From the NCBI GenBank assembly GCA_001970955.1, contig MPUH01000797.1:1-34429 (forward strand): a stretch of DNA of 34,429 nucleotides, in the 5' to 3' direction. Every line of letters begins with the position of its first letter. Positions within the stretch are counted from its first letter, which is position 1. Below are positions 8,947 through 18,950 of the stretch, piece by piece. The notes below the pieces were generated by a model. The model was not told where the DNA came from, made no database searches, and saw only the letters and a list, made by a program, of their open reading frames with translations. The translations under genes were made by a program, and so were the position numbers. This DNA comes from Stentor coeruleus. Its lineage: Eukaryota; Ciliophora; Heterotrichea; Heterotrichida; Stentoridae.

Positions 8947-10377
8947 ATGGGTTGTTCAAATTCCATACAAGAGGCATCTATATATCAAAGAAAAACATCA
9001 GAAAATTATACACCAGCAAATACTCCAGTGACAAGAAGACCTAGGAAAAATATATTTGGAGCTATTCAAGCTAATGATATAGCAAATTATTATGAAATAT
9101 TAAAAGTTATTGGAAGTGGATCTTTAGGGACTTTATTTTATGCTAAGCATATACAAACACAAGAGTTTAGAACCCTTCGAGAAATCAATAAGATGACGCT
9201 AAAAGATGACACTTTATCTATAGTTCAAGAAATAAGCATACTTAAAGATCTAGATCACCCTAATGTCCTTAAAGTATATGAAGCTATTGAAACTCCAAGA
9301 AGTGTATATATTGCTTTAGAGTATATATCAGGGCATTCATTAATGGAAAAAGTTAAAAACACAGGCTGTGAAACCATGTTAGCCCGAGCTATGCTCGATA
9401 TATTCTCTGCTCTTGCCTACCTTCACACAAAAGGTATCGCCCATTGCAACATTTGTCCAGAATACATAGTCCAAACTAATGGTGAAGGTTATGATGTTAT
9501 GACAAAGCTCATAGGTTTCACATGTTCCCAACGTATGAATGACAAACAAGAAATCAACCTAAACAAAATCAGCTACACATACGCAGCCCCTGAGCTCTTA
9601 AAAGGAGAATTTGATGAAAAAGTTGATATTTGGAGCTGTGGCATTCTTCTCTACGATCTTCTTGTAGGTCGTCTTCCATTCCCAAGCAAAACCAAAACAG
9701 GAATAGTTAATTGTATCCTTCATGGAGATTTAGATTTTACAAACAGTATGTTTACATCTTTATCATACAATGCTCAAGACTTAATCAAAAATATGCTTAA
9801 CTTAGATCCATTAAAAAGACCAACAGCTCAACAAAACCTTTTACACCCTATGCTAAATGCTAGTAAAAACAAAATTTCTATATCATTAGAAGCTATAAAA
9901 AAACTTAGAGTTTTTAAAGTAAAAAATAGAGCAGCAAGGTCGATATTAGCAAAAATGAATTTTAAGCTTGGTAAAGAAGATCATGAGATTATAAATTATT
10001 TTAAAGAAATTGATGAGAATTTTGATGGGAGGGTAAGTAAAGATGAACTTATTGAAGCTTTTGATAGACTTGGGATTGATATAACAGGAGAAGTTGATGA
10101 GATTATGTGTAATATGGATATTGATGGGAATGGGTATATAGATTATTCTGAATTAAAAGTTGCATTAACAGAATGGAATGAAGAACTTAAAGAAAAAAAT
10201 TTGATTAGATGCTTTAAAGTAGTGGATGGGAAAATAATTATTGATTCGTTGAGGATTGAATTGATTGATATTAAACAGTTGGATTGGATAAAGTTTTTAC
10301 AGGATTGTTTTAATGATGGGATTAGTATATCGGTAACAGTATTGAAGAATTATTTAAAAGATAATATTAATCAATAG
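8947..10377 (+). CDS. CDPK-type pseudokinase with two EF-hands
   Basis: The architecture is that of calcium-dependent protein kinases: lipidated head, kinase domain (about residues 45-305), then EF-hands. An ATG at 8911 adds 12 residues, but I start at 8947 because this gives MGCSNS, the usual myristoylation/palmitoylation start of CDPKs. The Gly-loop (GSGSLG), the alpha-C Glu (VQEISIL), APE (YAAPELL) and DIWSCGILLYDLL are kept. The catalytic residues are not: the beta-3 Lys is replaced by Arg (RTLREINK), HRDLKPEN reads HCNICPEY, and DFG reads GFT. It is therefore probably inactive as a kinase. Two EF loops are canonical, at residues 356-367 (DENFDGRVSKDE) and 391-402 (DIDGNGYIDYSE); the C-terminal pair is degenerate or lost. 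It may act as a membrane-bound calcium-responsive scaffold. Confidence 0.9.
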   Translation: MGCSNSIQEASIYQRKTSENYTPANTPVTRRPRKNIFGAIQANDIANYYEILKVIGSGSLGTLFYAKHIQTQEFRTLREINKMTLKDDTLSIVQEISILKDLDHPNVLKVYEAIETPRSVYIALEYISGHSLMEKVKNTGCETMLARAMLDIFSALAYLHTKGIAHCNICPEYIVQTNGEGYDVMTKLIGFTCSQRMNDKQEINLNKISYTYAAPELLKGEFDEKVDIWSCGILLYDLLVGRLPFPSKTKTGIVNCILHGDLDFTNSMFTSLSYNAQDLIKNMLNLDPLKRPTAQQNLLHPMLNASKNKISISLEAIKKLRVFKVKNRAARSILAKMNFKLGKEDHEIINYFKEIDENFDGRVSKDELIEAFDRLGIDITGEVDEIMCNMDIDGNGYIDYSELKVALTEWNEELKEKNLIRCFKVVDGKIIIDSLRIELIDIKQLDWIKFLQDCFNDGISISVTVLKNYLKDNINQ

Positions 10378-10445
10378 AGTGATTGGTTTTAGGATTTGGA
10401 GGTAGGGTGTTATGGGAGGCTTTTATTAATAGTATAAAAAATGAG

Positions 10446-10781
10446 TCATTTCTCGATTGTTTGTGTCGCATCAGGTAAAACTCTTGTTTTGCTGCAACAA
10501 AAGCATATTTTCAAAAAAGCCTTGCAAAATCTTTTTACTCCACTTTTTCTAGGTAAAGGTTTATCCTCCGCAATGATAATTTCTCCTCTACGTTCATTGC
10601 TCTTTGAATTTTCAACGGTTTGTCCAGTAAAATTATCTCCTTCAAAATTTTCTTGCTGTACATGAAGATCCCGTTCCTTCAATCTTATTTCTCTTTCTTG
10701 TGAAAATAATACCAATAATTGCTTTTCCTAACTAATCTTTACATTTGGCAGCTTGATTTTCTTAGCATTTTCAATATTCAT
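10446..10781 (-). CDS. small basic protein with Cys-rich patch, one 15-nt intron
   Basis: Splicing a 15-nt intron (10728-10742) joins MNIENAKKIKLPN to EKQLLVLFSQEREIR and gives 106 residues ending at TAA 10446-10448. The protein is charged and helical at first. It ends with a basic and hydrophobic patch holding clustered Cys (KRFCKAFLKICFCC), which could be a palmitoylated membrane-binding helix. I do not recognise a family. It converges with the pseudokinase gene 68 bases away. The same frame is open for about 50 further codons upstream of the chosen ATG and would encode a hydrophobic stretch (TLSGLLILLGFELFY), but no ATG was found there, so the start may be wrong. The intron fits the local consensus exactly, which supports the gene. 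Confidence 0.65.
10728..10742 (-). other. 15-nt intron
   Basis: The sense sequence is GTAAAGATTAGTTAG. It is phase 0. Its last codon is an in-frame TAG, so retention would truncate the protein. It shares GTA at 1-3, TA at 9-10 and AG at 14-15 with the other five introns found here. Confidence 0.8.
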
Positions 10782-11428
10782 CCTAAAAATATGATTCTTT
10801 ATATTATAGAATAACTCAAAGCCTAATAGTATCAGAAGACCTGATAAAGTTTTTCCTATAAAAATTGATGAAGCCTTTAAAATAAGTGAAAATTCATAAC
10901 ACACAGTTACCTGAAGTATTTGAAACTGAATTAATCCTAACTTACTTTAATCAAACTAAAGATCTATGGAAATTTTCATATTCTTCCAGTATGGCTGTCT
11001 AATTATTTTCAATGTTTTCTTTAAAATATATAACCAAAGATATCAAACTTATCAAAAGTTTATCATAAATATAAAATTCACCATCTAAACTCTATGGTCA
11101 TAGTGGTAATCAAAGTTTATCTCCACAATCTTACAATTTATTTACATAAAAATCTTATATCTGAAATCATTATAAAATTATCTTAACACTATAAACTAAT
11201 TCCATATTCCAAACTTTATAAACACAAAAATAAGTGTCTTAAATTTTATACATTTTAATTAACATGCTTATATTAAGATAGGATAATTTAACATATTTAT
11301 ATCCAAAGCAATTACTAGTAATTATTAATATAACTATTTTATTATAAACCACAATTTCATACCCAAAAAATAGCTATTTCATTAAAATCCCTAATTTTCT
11401 TTAACAAAATCTTAACAATTATAATAAA
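10782..11428. other. region between divergent genes
   Basis: From about 10782 to 10935 the minus strand is open in the frame of the small Cys-containing gene and may be coding. From about 11100 to 11428 the plus strand is C/A-rich and G-poor, the 5'-flank pattern of the next plus-strand gene. The usual G-rich tract 5' of a minus-strand gene is missing here, which again hints that the minus-strand gene extends further right than annotated. Confidence 0.4.
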
Positions 11429-12609
11429 ATGACTGAACATGAAATTCCTCTCACCGAACTTAATCAAGCTGAAGATATAAAAGCTTTAATAGTCCATCGA
11501 ACAAGTTCTTTAGACACTTATATAGAACAAAATTCTACGAGAAACTTAGAATTCATGAAATTCGAAGCTCTTGAACGTATAAAAAACTACCTAGCTGAAT
11601 ATTCAAACATGCTACAAACTGTCGAAAAAATTGAAGAAGACTATCAAAACGACCCAAAAATCCTTGCTATGCAATCAGAAGTTCGTTGGTACAATAAACG
11701 TGTAGAAGATTTCCTTAAAATAAAAAACAACGATAAAGACTTAATAAATAACTACAAAAACATAGTCAATCAATGCAAATTAACAAACAGATTATTAGAA
11801 AGTTCATTAAAAAGCCATAAAACTCAAATGGCTAAAGGACAATACATCACAAATAAGGTTTCTAAATATAATACGGTAAAAGGTAGGGATAATATAAGCT
11901 CTGGAATACCTTTAAAAATAGAGTTTAATATGACAGATAAAGAACAAGAACAATATGAATATTTAAAAGGAGCATCAGATAGGATAAAAAAAACTTTGGA
12001 AGAAGTTAGGAATGAAATACAGAAATATAAAACTCAAGAATTTTATAATAGAAATCAGGTCCTCCCGATTCAGGATTTCTTTAATGAATGCTATAAATCG
12101 GTATATCATTTGATTTTTCAGAAACAGTCACAATTAGATGATGGTCAACTTAGTATGGCTTATAAGATNAGAAACAGTCACAATTAGATGATGGTCAACT
12201 TAGTATGGCTTATAAGATGTTTAGAGATACAAAGATGGAATATGGGGATATTGTCCATAGGTCACATAGAAACACATCAAGATTTGAAAGTTATATTTTG
12301 AGAGATGCTTTGATTAAAAAACAACAGTTTGAAAGGAAAAATGTAGGTTTTATATAGAAAAACAGTAGGAATTTTGAGTTTGAAGCGTATACTTGGGAAG
12401 ATTTTAAGAAACTATCAACTGAGACTGTTTTTATTATGGTTTCAAGGAAGGAAATACTAAAGTCTTTAAGACAGAGTTTGTGTAGTGTGAATATTAAAAT
12501 AATCCCAAAGAGTGGGCAGAAGAACTCTGTTGACCAATTTGAAGAGTTTTGTAACTTTTATGCAGATAAGCTGAAAATACGTACTGATGAAAGAGGAAGT
12601 GCTATTTAA
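11429..12609 (+). CDS. coiled-coil protein, frame broken by an assembly duplication
   Basis: The raw frame stops at 12187, but this is an artefact. A 49-base block (12120-12168) is followed by N and repeated at 12170-12218. Ignoring one copy restores the frame, which then crosses a 15-nt intron at 12343-12357 and ends at TAA 12607-12609. The inferred protein is about 371 residues. It is charged and mostly helical, with Trp/Tyr-containing segments (RWYNKRVEDFLKIKN, YEYLKGASDRIKK) and a late SVDQFEEFCNFYADKLK. There is no membrane segment or signal peptide. I do not recognise the family; cytoskeletal coiled coil is the best description. The ATG follows a G-poor leader. FEN1 follows in the same direction 166 bases later. 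Confidence 0.75.
12120..12218. repeat. N-marked 49-nt duplication inside a gene
   Basis: Copies at 12120-12168 and 12170-12218 are identical by eye and separated by N at 12169. Together, one copy plus the N add 50 bases and shift the reading frame of the coiled-coil gene. Removing them restores a continuous frame, so an assembly error is far more likely than a real insertion. Confidence 0.9.
12343..12357 (+). other. 15-nt intron
   Basis: GTAGGTTTTATATAG, phase 0, in-frame TAG as its last codon. It matches the GTA / TA at 9-10 / AG pattern of the other introns. Removing it joins an open frame on both sides. Confidence 0.85.
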
Positions 12610-12775
12610 ATGAAATAATTAACATGTATTAGTATTAATTATAATCTCAGTATAAAAATATAGTTAAGGATAATTATTAAGGTATACATAAATTAAGGTT
12701 ATTTAATATAAAATCTAAAAAGTTTAGGGATAAGTAGATTTTTGTATAAGAAAATGATAATTAAAATAAAAAATA

Positions 12776-13894
12776 ATGGGGATCAAACAGCTCATGCACT
12801 TGATAAACGAAAAAGCAAGCGCTGCTGTAAGGAAAATGCCAATTGAAAGATACTCAGGGCAGATAGTAGCTTGTGATGCCTCAATGGCAATATACCAATT
12901 TATCGCAGCAACTCAATATAGTAGCCATACAAACAATAATTATGTTCAACTAACAGATGCTGATGGTAATCTAACAGCCCATTTAGTTGGGTTACTAAAC
13001 CGAACAATACTCTTTTTAGAACATCATATCAAACCTGTTTGGGTATTTGATGGAAAACCTCCAACTTTGAAAGAAGGTGAGTTAAAAAGAAGAAAAGCAG
13101 CAAAAGAAGAAGCAAAAGAGCAAATGGATATGGCGAAAGAAGAAGGCAAGACTGAAGAAATAGAAAAATTCGGCAAGAGGAATCTTAGAGTGACTCCTGA
13201 AATGATGGAAGATGCTAAGTTTTTAATCCGAGCACTTGGAGTGCCTGTAGTTGAAGCCCCAAGTGAAGCAGAAGCACAATGCGCAGCAATGGTCAAAGCT
13301 GGAAAAGCTCATGCAGTAGGTTCTGAGGATATGGACAGTTTAACCTTTGGCGCCAATTATTTATTAAGAGGCTTTAACTCTAAAAAAGAGCCAATAACAG
13401 AGATTTCATATAAAGATGTACTTGAAGGATTAGGATTATCAAGTGAACAATTTATAGATATGTGTATACTTCTTGGATGTGATTATACTGAACATATTGA
13501 AGGAGTTGGTCCTGCAACAGGTTATAATTTAATTAAACAGCATGAGAATATTGATGTTGCAGTAGAAGCTATTAAAGAAAATAAGAAATATAGAATCCCT
13601 GAACATTTCGATTATTTAGCCGCTAAAGGGCTTTTTTTAGATCCTGAAGTGAATACGGATCTTGAACTTAATTGGACATCATGCAATGAAACTGAACTTA
13701 CTGAGTTTCTTGTAGAGAAAAAAGGTTTTTCAGCTAAGAGAGTTGAGGATGCTATAGCGAAATTGAAAAAAAGTCATGGAAAACCTGCACAGATGGTACT
13801 TGAAAACTTTTTTGGTAAGGCTGTGATTACAAAAAGGAAAGTCTCCGAAGTTAAACCAATGAAGAAAACAAGTCAGAGAAAAAGTAAAAAATAA
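12776..13894 (+). CDS. FEN1: flap endonuclease 1
   Basis: Structure-specific 5' nuclease that removes RNA/DNA flaps during Okazaki-fragment maturation and long-patch base-excision repair, in the nucleus. The 372 residues begin MGIKQLMHLI; Gly2 must be exposed after Met removal in this family. The N and I nuclease regions carry the two-metal acidic residues: Asp34 (VACDASMAIYQ), Asp92 (FDGKPP), Glu164 and Glu166 (APSEAEAQ), Asp185 and Asp187 (SEDMDSL), Asp236 (GCDYTEH). Helix-hairpin-helix EGVGP follows. A PCNA-binding PIP box, QMVLENFF, is at 339-346, followed by a Lys-rich tail that can serve as a nuclear signal. A small insertion near residues 50-57 (HTNNNYV) shifts numbering by about six from the human protein. 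No intron is needed. Length is close to the usual 380. Confidence 0.97.
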   Translation: MGIKQLMHLINEKASAAVRKMPIERYSGQIVACDASMAIYQFIAATQYSSHTNNNYVQLTDADGNLTAHLVGLLNRTILFLEHHIKPVWVFDGKPPTLKEGELKRRKAAKEEAKEQMDMAKEEGKTEEIEKFGKRNLRVTPEMMEDAKFLIRALGVPVVEAPSEAEAQCAAMVKAGKAHAVGSEDMDSLTFGANYLLRGFNSKKEPITEISYKDVLEGLGLSSEQFIDMCILLGCDYTEHIEGVGPATGYNLIKQHENIDVAVEAIKENKKYRIPEHFDYLAAKGLFLDPEVNTDLELNWTSCNETELTEFLVEKKGFSAKRVEDAIAKLKKSHGKPAQMVLENFFGKAVITKRKVSEVKPMKKTSQRKSKK

Positions 13895-14327
13895 TATATG
13901 ATAGTATGAAATTAAAAGATTTACAATGGGTTATTTTTATTGGAAATAAAAGCTTTATATACTTGGTTTTTAATTTTTGGATTAAGTTGTAATATGAACT
14001 TTAGATTGTGTATTTGCTAAAAGTACAAGGGATAGAGAAAAGGAATTTAAGGTAAATTTATTCAAATGATTTTTTTAACATGTAAATATTATGATCTAAT
14101 ATATTATGTTGTGCTTGTTTAGATTTTTGCAATCCATATTTAACCTTAGTTTGACTTTTTCTTTGTATTTTATCAGTTTACTTTATGTCTTTCTAATCTA
14201 AAAGCACATTATAAACTATTACATCTTTTATACTTCACACAACACGATTTTTTATCGTTATCAAACCTATTTTTATATAAAAATTTGCCTAAACTAATAG
14301 TTTTAAAGGTCATTAAAAGATTAAATT
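13895..14327. other. intergenic DNA
   Basis: About 13895-14100 is G-rich and C-poor (3' flank of FEN1). From about 14110 to 14327 the plus strand becomes C-richer and G-poor, the pattern expected before a plus-strand gene, which is one reason the weak ORF at 14328 is listed. Confidence 0.4.
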
Positions 14328-14654
14328 ATGTATATTGGCAAAGGTTACCTACGTTTAGGATTCAGTGATATGATTTTAAAGTGGACCTTTACTTGTTTCC
14401 CCCCTTGAATTAATTCAAAAGTCGATATGTCCCCAGATACTATTCCTAAGTCTTTGTCATCAAGTATTTCAATTGCTGTGGATCTTTTTATCTTGCAGTT
14501 ATTAGAGCTTATAGCGCATCCCATATTTATAAGTTCATCAACATTTCATAAACTATTAATAAAAACAAACGATTTTTTACCATATAAAATACAAGGCCAA
14601 TATGAAAATACATTGGGTAAATTTTTAGATTATTTGATTAGAAATGGAAATTAA
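14328..14654 (+). pseudogene. possible small gene with in-frame TGA
   Basis: An ATG at 14328 opens a frame of 26 codons (GYLRLGFSDMILKWTFTCF) that hits TGA at 14406-14408. The same frame then continues from an ATG at 14427 for 75 codons (DLFILQLLELIAHPIFI, then a charged tail ending YLIRNGN). The flanks fit a plus-strand gene: G-poor before, G-rich and C-poor after 14655. The stop lies just after a run of six C, where a base-count error is easy. It could be a decayed gene, a sequencing error, or chance. I do not recognise the protein. Confidence 0.25.
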
Positions 14655-16407
14655 ACTAAGAAAAGCTTTGAATAGAGAGGAAGAAAAAATTTATTTAAGA
14701 ATTAGATGTGGAAAGTGGATAGGGTAGTTTATGGTTTAGTATGGTTTCATGACTAAAATGATTCTGATGGAAAAAAATTATGACAGAAAAATCTTGCTTT
14801 CACTAAGCATCACATAATCTTCAAAAACTGTCGTGGAAATCCTAGAAATCCTTTTATTTTACCATAAAAATATTTTGTTTCATAAAAACTCTGAGGAAAC
14901 TTAGTTTTTTCAACACCATTTTAGACGTAATTATATATTATCAATTAGTATTCAAAGTCTTTAAGCTATACATATTATTAATATCTTCAACAGATTGTTC
15001 AAAATATATAAGTTTAAGGTTTTTCAAGTCTGCTTGTTGATTACCTTTTTAGGTCATAAAATTCATCCATTTATTTCTTATATTTGATAATAGTCAAACT
15101 CTTCAAACCTTGTTAGTTGCTTATTTTATAATTCTTAATAAAATAATCATACAAAAAATTATACATAAGCAAAATACTGTATGGCTTTTGAAATCATTGA
15201 ATCAATTGGAAGTGGATGATTTTTTAGGGTAATCTGAATAGTTTTAATAGATTTAAAAGCTTTATGGCAAAATTTTCAACATTTTGATTTAAAGTTTTTA
15301 TAATCAGAAAATTGTAAATATGATGTCAAAATTTATATCTTGATAATATGACTAATAGGCTAAGTAAATGTATAAACAAAAAAAACGAATATCATATATA
15401 AGCTGTAAATACTAAAGTAGCATCATTGCATAAAAAAACTTAAAACTGTAGTTGGTTTTATTTATTATATTAGAAATGCCATTTGACATGCAACATTTTT
15501 TAGTTGTGAAGATATTTATGATTAACAATATTTTATCAAATACTGTTTCCCCAGCAAAAATCAAGTTAAAATAAATATTCATATATTTTTACACAAGGTA
15601 TTAACTTGTTTTATATAATATCTGAATATGTGATATATAAAAAAATTTCTAAAGTGACTACCCAGTATATAAATTAAAGATATAGACAGATTTTTATAAT
15701 TATAAGACTAATTAGAGAAATTATTATACAAAAAAATACAGTCTTGCAATTCTATTACTATACTATAAAAGACATTTGTCATTTGACTTAGAAATTAACA
15801 TATTTATTATAAAATGTTAAAGTTGTATGATAATAAACTATAACAAAATGCTACAACTTATTTATTATGAGTTTGAAACATATATATATATATAATTATC
15901 TATCTTTAATTTTTTGCATATTGCAGTTAATGCTTTTATGGAGATATTATAATTTACATATTTATAAGCATATTTTACTATCAGACATGAATAAATTACA
16001 GTATAAAGTTTAGTTTTTGATAAAAATTGTTGGAGCCTTGTTTGATTTTTTCAGTATNTTTTGATAAAAATTGTTGGAGCCTTGTTTGATTTTTTCAGTA
16101 TATTTATAGATTAAATCCTTCGTCATTAAGCTAATATTATTATTGAAAAAATAGTTCAGCCTAAGCATTAGCTATTTTTTATAATAAATAATTCATTTTA
16201 AAACCTTATTAAAATTACTTAATTAAGTTTTTGATAAAATTCAATATATATTCAAAAATCATAAACATAACCAAACCACTATAAATTTTCTTTAAAATCT
16301 TTTTATTATATCAAAATTTAATAAAACTATTATCATACACAAATAAAAACTACACATCCTAAACTTAATTCTAAAATCCGCAACACATTAGCACAATAAA
16401 ACACGAA
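14655..16407. other. long AT-rich intergenic region
   Basis: No gene is supportable. The first 100 bases are G-rich and C-poor. The middle is very AT-rich with short ORFs only, and includes a (TA)7 run at 15881-15894. An N-marked duplication sits at 16015-16101. From about 16240 to 16407 the plus strand is C/A-rich and G-poor, the 3'-flank pattern of the minus-strand gene at 16408. Confidence 0.45.
16015..16101. repeat. N-marked duplication of 43 nt
   Basis: The block at 16015-16057 is repeated at 16059-16101 after a single N at 16058, identical by eye. It matches the other unmerged-overlap junctions. Confidence 0.8.
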
Positions 16408-17520
16408 TTAATTATAAGTCGAAATAATTTTCGAAGCCACCGACAAGGCAAAAAGAGACACTTTCCTCTTAGAATTCCTCACCAACGTATGTACAGGCAT
16501 CAACTCATCCATCTCTCTATGCATCTCATTAACAATACAATCCTTTATAATATTTTCAATCCACAAATTCGCAACATAATCATTAAGAAAATCAAAATAA
16601 ATCTCTTCAATAACCACATCTATCTTATCCTCAGCCACATTCGCCGCAATTTCTTTTTGTATTTTCATAGGTAAAAGTTTATAATTTTCATTAACTTTAG
16701 TATAACAAATTTCATCTTCTACTAAAATCTCTAACCAATCTTCATTTAAAATACTATTAATCAAATCATCAGCTATATAATAAAAAACAGCTTTATTAGA
16801 CCAAACTTCTTCATTAATTGAATCTAAAATCAAATTATCAAAATATATATTGTTTATAGCATCATTGAAAATATCTTCAGCTAATTTATCTTTAACGCAA
16901 GATTCAACAGTATTTTTAAGTTCTATAGAGCAAGCTAAAGATATAAAATCTTCTCTTATTTCTATGGATTCTGTGTTTTTTGTTTCATCTATTGCTTGAT
17001 GTACGATTCGGATAACATCTTTTTCTAGAGTTTCTCGGATGTAATGATCGAGTATTGAGTTGGAAAATATTATTAGAGAAGCGGAAATCATGTCTTTGAT
17101 ACTTTCTCTTACTAGAAATGGGAGGATGCTGTAGGAATAGGCTTGAATTAAAGAGTTTAGGGAAAGCTCGCCAAGGGTCAGAAGCTGAGGATCTTCTTCA
17201 GAATCTGAACTAGAGGAACTTTCGTAGTTTTGAGGTTTTTGATAGACTGGAGCAGCTTTAAGAGAAATTAAGGTTAGTGAAGCTTTAGATATACTTCTGG
17301 TTACTTTGCTTAGAACATCTCTTAACTGCTTTTTTTTATCCTGTCTTTGAGGGACTTTTTTTTTCCTTATCCTAAATTGGGTTTCATTTAGTAGTATCTT
17401 TTGGCTATTAGTTGGTCTATTTAAAGGAGATGCGGAAAGTTTCAATTTACCTTGTAGAATATTGGAACTGAAAGCACTTGAGTTTTTAATTTTAGTTAAT
17501 CTGCTAGGAACTTTTTTCAT
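16408..17520 (-). CDS. hypothetical helical acidic protein, 370 aa
   Basis: I do not recognise this protein. Residues 1-100 are basic and Ser-rich and probably disordered. A short acidic Ser cluster (SSSSSDSEED, near 101-110) follows; it looks like a CK2-type phosphorylation tract. From about 115 on, the protein is a series of amphipathic, acidic helices with a loose repeated feel (SIKDMISASLIIF, CVKDKLAEDIFNDAINNI, VAEDKIDVVIEEIYFDF). The end is basic (RNSKRKVSLFALSVASKI). There is no signal peptide and no true membrane span. The start ATG is followed by MKKVPSRLTK; the stop is TAA. The G-rich tract at 17640-17780 is the usual 5' flank of a minus-strand gene. Confidence 0.75.
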   Translation of the reverse strand: MKKVPSRLTKIKNSSAFSSNILQGKLKLSASPLNRPTNSQKILLNETQFRIRKKKVPQRQDKKKQLRDVLSKVTRSISKASLTLISLKAAPVYQKPQNYESSSSSDSEEDPQLLTLGELSLNSLIQAYSYSILPFLVRESIKDMISASLIIFSNSILDHYIRETLEKDVIRIVHQAIDETKNTESIEIREDFISLACSIELKNTVESCVKDKLAEDIFNDAINNIYFDNLILDSINEEVWSNKAVFYYIADDLINSILNEDWLEILVEDEICYTKVNENYKLLPMKIQKEIAANVAEDKIDVVIEEIYFDFLNDYVANLWIENIIKDCIVNEMHREMDELMPVHTLVRNSKRKVSLFALSVASKIISTYN

Positions 17521-18032
17521 GATAAAAGAGACTTATTAAAATATTCATTTGCTTACTTAATATCAATTGAAAAACAACTTAAATGAATTTTCCTATAGGA
17601 AAATGATAAATATTCTAATAGGATTTTTTGTTTTCTAGGTAGACTTTTAGTATAGATTTATGTGTTGATTTTGAAAGTTGCGATTTGATTAATATAGCTT
17701 GAAGATTGTATATTAAATTGATGAAAATTTCTTAGTGCTGATTATTGATTTTTTTAGGCTAAAAGGAGAGCATCTTTTAATTTAAGTAAAATTCTCTTAA
17801 GAAGTTTTTAATATAAGTAAAAAAATTGTATTTGATTTACTTTACTAAAGAATTTTATAATTTCAATTACAATATTTATAATATTCATTCATATGATTAA
17901 GAATAATTATGATAATAAACTTATTGTTTATTCCAGTTTCATTAAATTTGTATAAAATACATTTTGATAATAATATTCAATTAGCCTAATTGAATAACCT
18001 ATAATTAACCTAAAGCCATCATTTTCCTAAAC
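17521..18032. other. intergenic DNA between two minus-strand genes
   Basis: About 17600-17780 is G-rich and C-poor (5' flank of the gene at left). The stretch 17980-18032 is C-richer (3' flank of the sterol oxidase). The middle is plain AT-rich DNA with nothing recognisable. Confidence 0.4.
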
Positions 18033-18950
18033 TTAATCTTTAATTTTGCCTTCGTTTTTCTCAAAAAATCTAAAAAACTGATAATCTGTCCCACATATCG
18101 TATCCCATATAGTAAAAAAGCTCCCATAATTCCCTTGGTTTTTACTATGGTGAAAATCATGAAAAGCAGCTCCAGTATGGAAAGGAAAAAAAAACAATGG
18201 CGACCAAGGAAAATCATATCCACAATGCCCATCAGCAGTACTAACTGTTCTAAATGATACCCATATAAACCAAGTTATAATATGAGTATTTGTATGCCCT
18301 AATACAAGTGTTCCTAAAGCCATAGGTAAAGAATTCCCTAATATATACTCTAAAGGATGTGCATATTCTGCAGCAAAACTTATAGAAACATTATATTCAT
18401 GATGCTGTTTATGGATATTTTTATATAACCAAGGAGTATGCATAGCTCTATGAGACCAGTAAAATAAAAAATCCTCACAAACAGTAAAAAATGCAATTTG
18501 CCAAAGGACTTCCTTAAAACTGAGGTCTTCAGGTTGACTTCTAAATTTTACAGTAAGTCCTGATATAGACAAAGATATTGGGAGGATACATAATTGCATA
18601 AAAAGCACGCTTTTTATGAGCTTTTTAAGATCTTCAGACCATTTTTGAGGCTTTTCCCAAGGCCAAGGGATTGAATTGATTTTCCACTTATCGATTTTCA
18701 CGCTTTTTTGCATGTAAAAAAATAGAAAAAGCCCATTGCCTAGTATGTATGATAATAAATGCACTGAATATGTACCAGAACAATAGAAAAAATAAAGGTT
18801 TTGATAAGGCAAGTAAGGGTAAATTATGATGAATATGAGAAATAAAGCATAAAAGAACAACAGTGTGAAAGCTATACTAAAAAATGTCCAGAAACCTTGA
18901 TGGGTTAACTTATAAGCCTCCCACTTTAGCATATCTCGGAAACCAGTCAT
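18033..18950 (-). CDS. C-4 sterol methyl oxidase (ERG25/MSMO1 type)
   Basis: Membrane-bound di-iron oxygenase of the fatty-acid-hydroxylase superfamily, which oxidises a C-4 methyl group of sterols in the endoplasmic reticulum. The 305 residues carry the three His boxes that bind iron: HRAMH at 167-171, HKQHH at 180-184 and HDFHH at 264-268. The context matches the ERG25/MSMO1 group rather than other hydroxylases: WPWEKPQ at 96-102, AEYAHPLE at 194-201, YDFPWSP near 245-251, GNYGSFF and WDTICGTD near the end. Hydrophobic spans lie at about 18-46, 60-80, 113-133 and 205-230. The start is ATG at 18950, the stop is TAA, and no intron is needed. In this ciliate it may act on taken-up or endogenous sterols or hopanoid-like lipids; that is inference. 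Confidence 0.93.
   Translation of the reverse strand: MTGFRDMLKWEAYKLTHQGFWTFFSIAFTLLFFYALFLIFIIIYPYLPYQNLYFFYCSGTYSVHLLSYILGNGLFLFFYMQKSVKIDKWKINSIPWPWEKPQKWSEDLKKLIKSVLFMQLCILPISLSISGLTVKFRSQPEDLSFKEVLWQIAFFTVCEDFLFYWSHRAMHTPWLYKNIHKQHHEYNVSISFAAEYAHPLEYILGNSLPMALGTLVLGHTNTHIITWFIWVSFRTVSTADGHCGYDFPWSPLFFFPFHTGAAFHDFHHSKNQGNYGSFFTIWDTICGTDYQFFRFFEKNEGKIKD

Noticed and set aside
14406..14421. Possible 15-nt GA-AG intron (GAATTAATTCAAAAG) removing the TGA
   Set aside because: Same reasons: no GT, no TA at 9-10.
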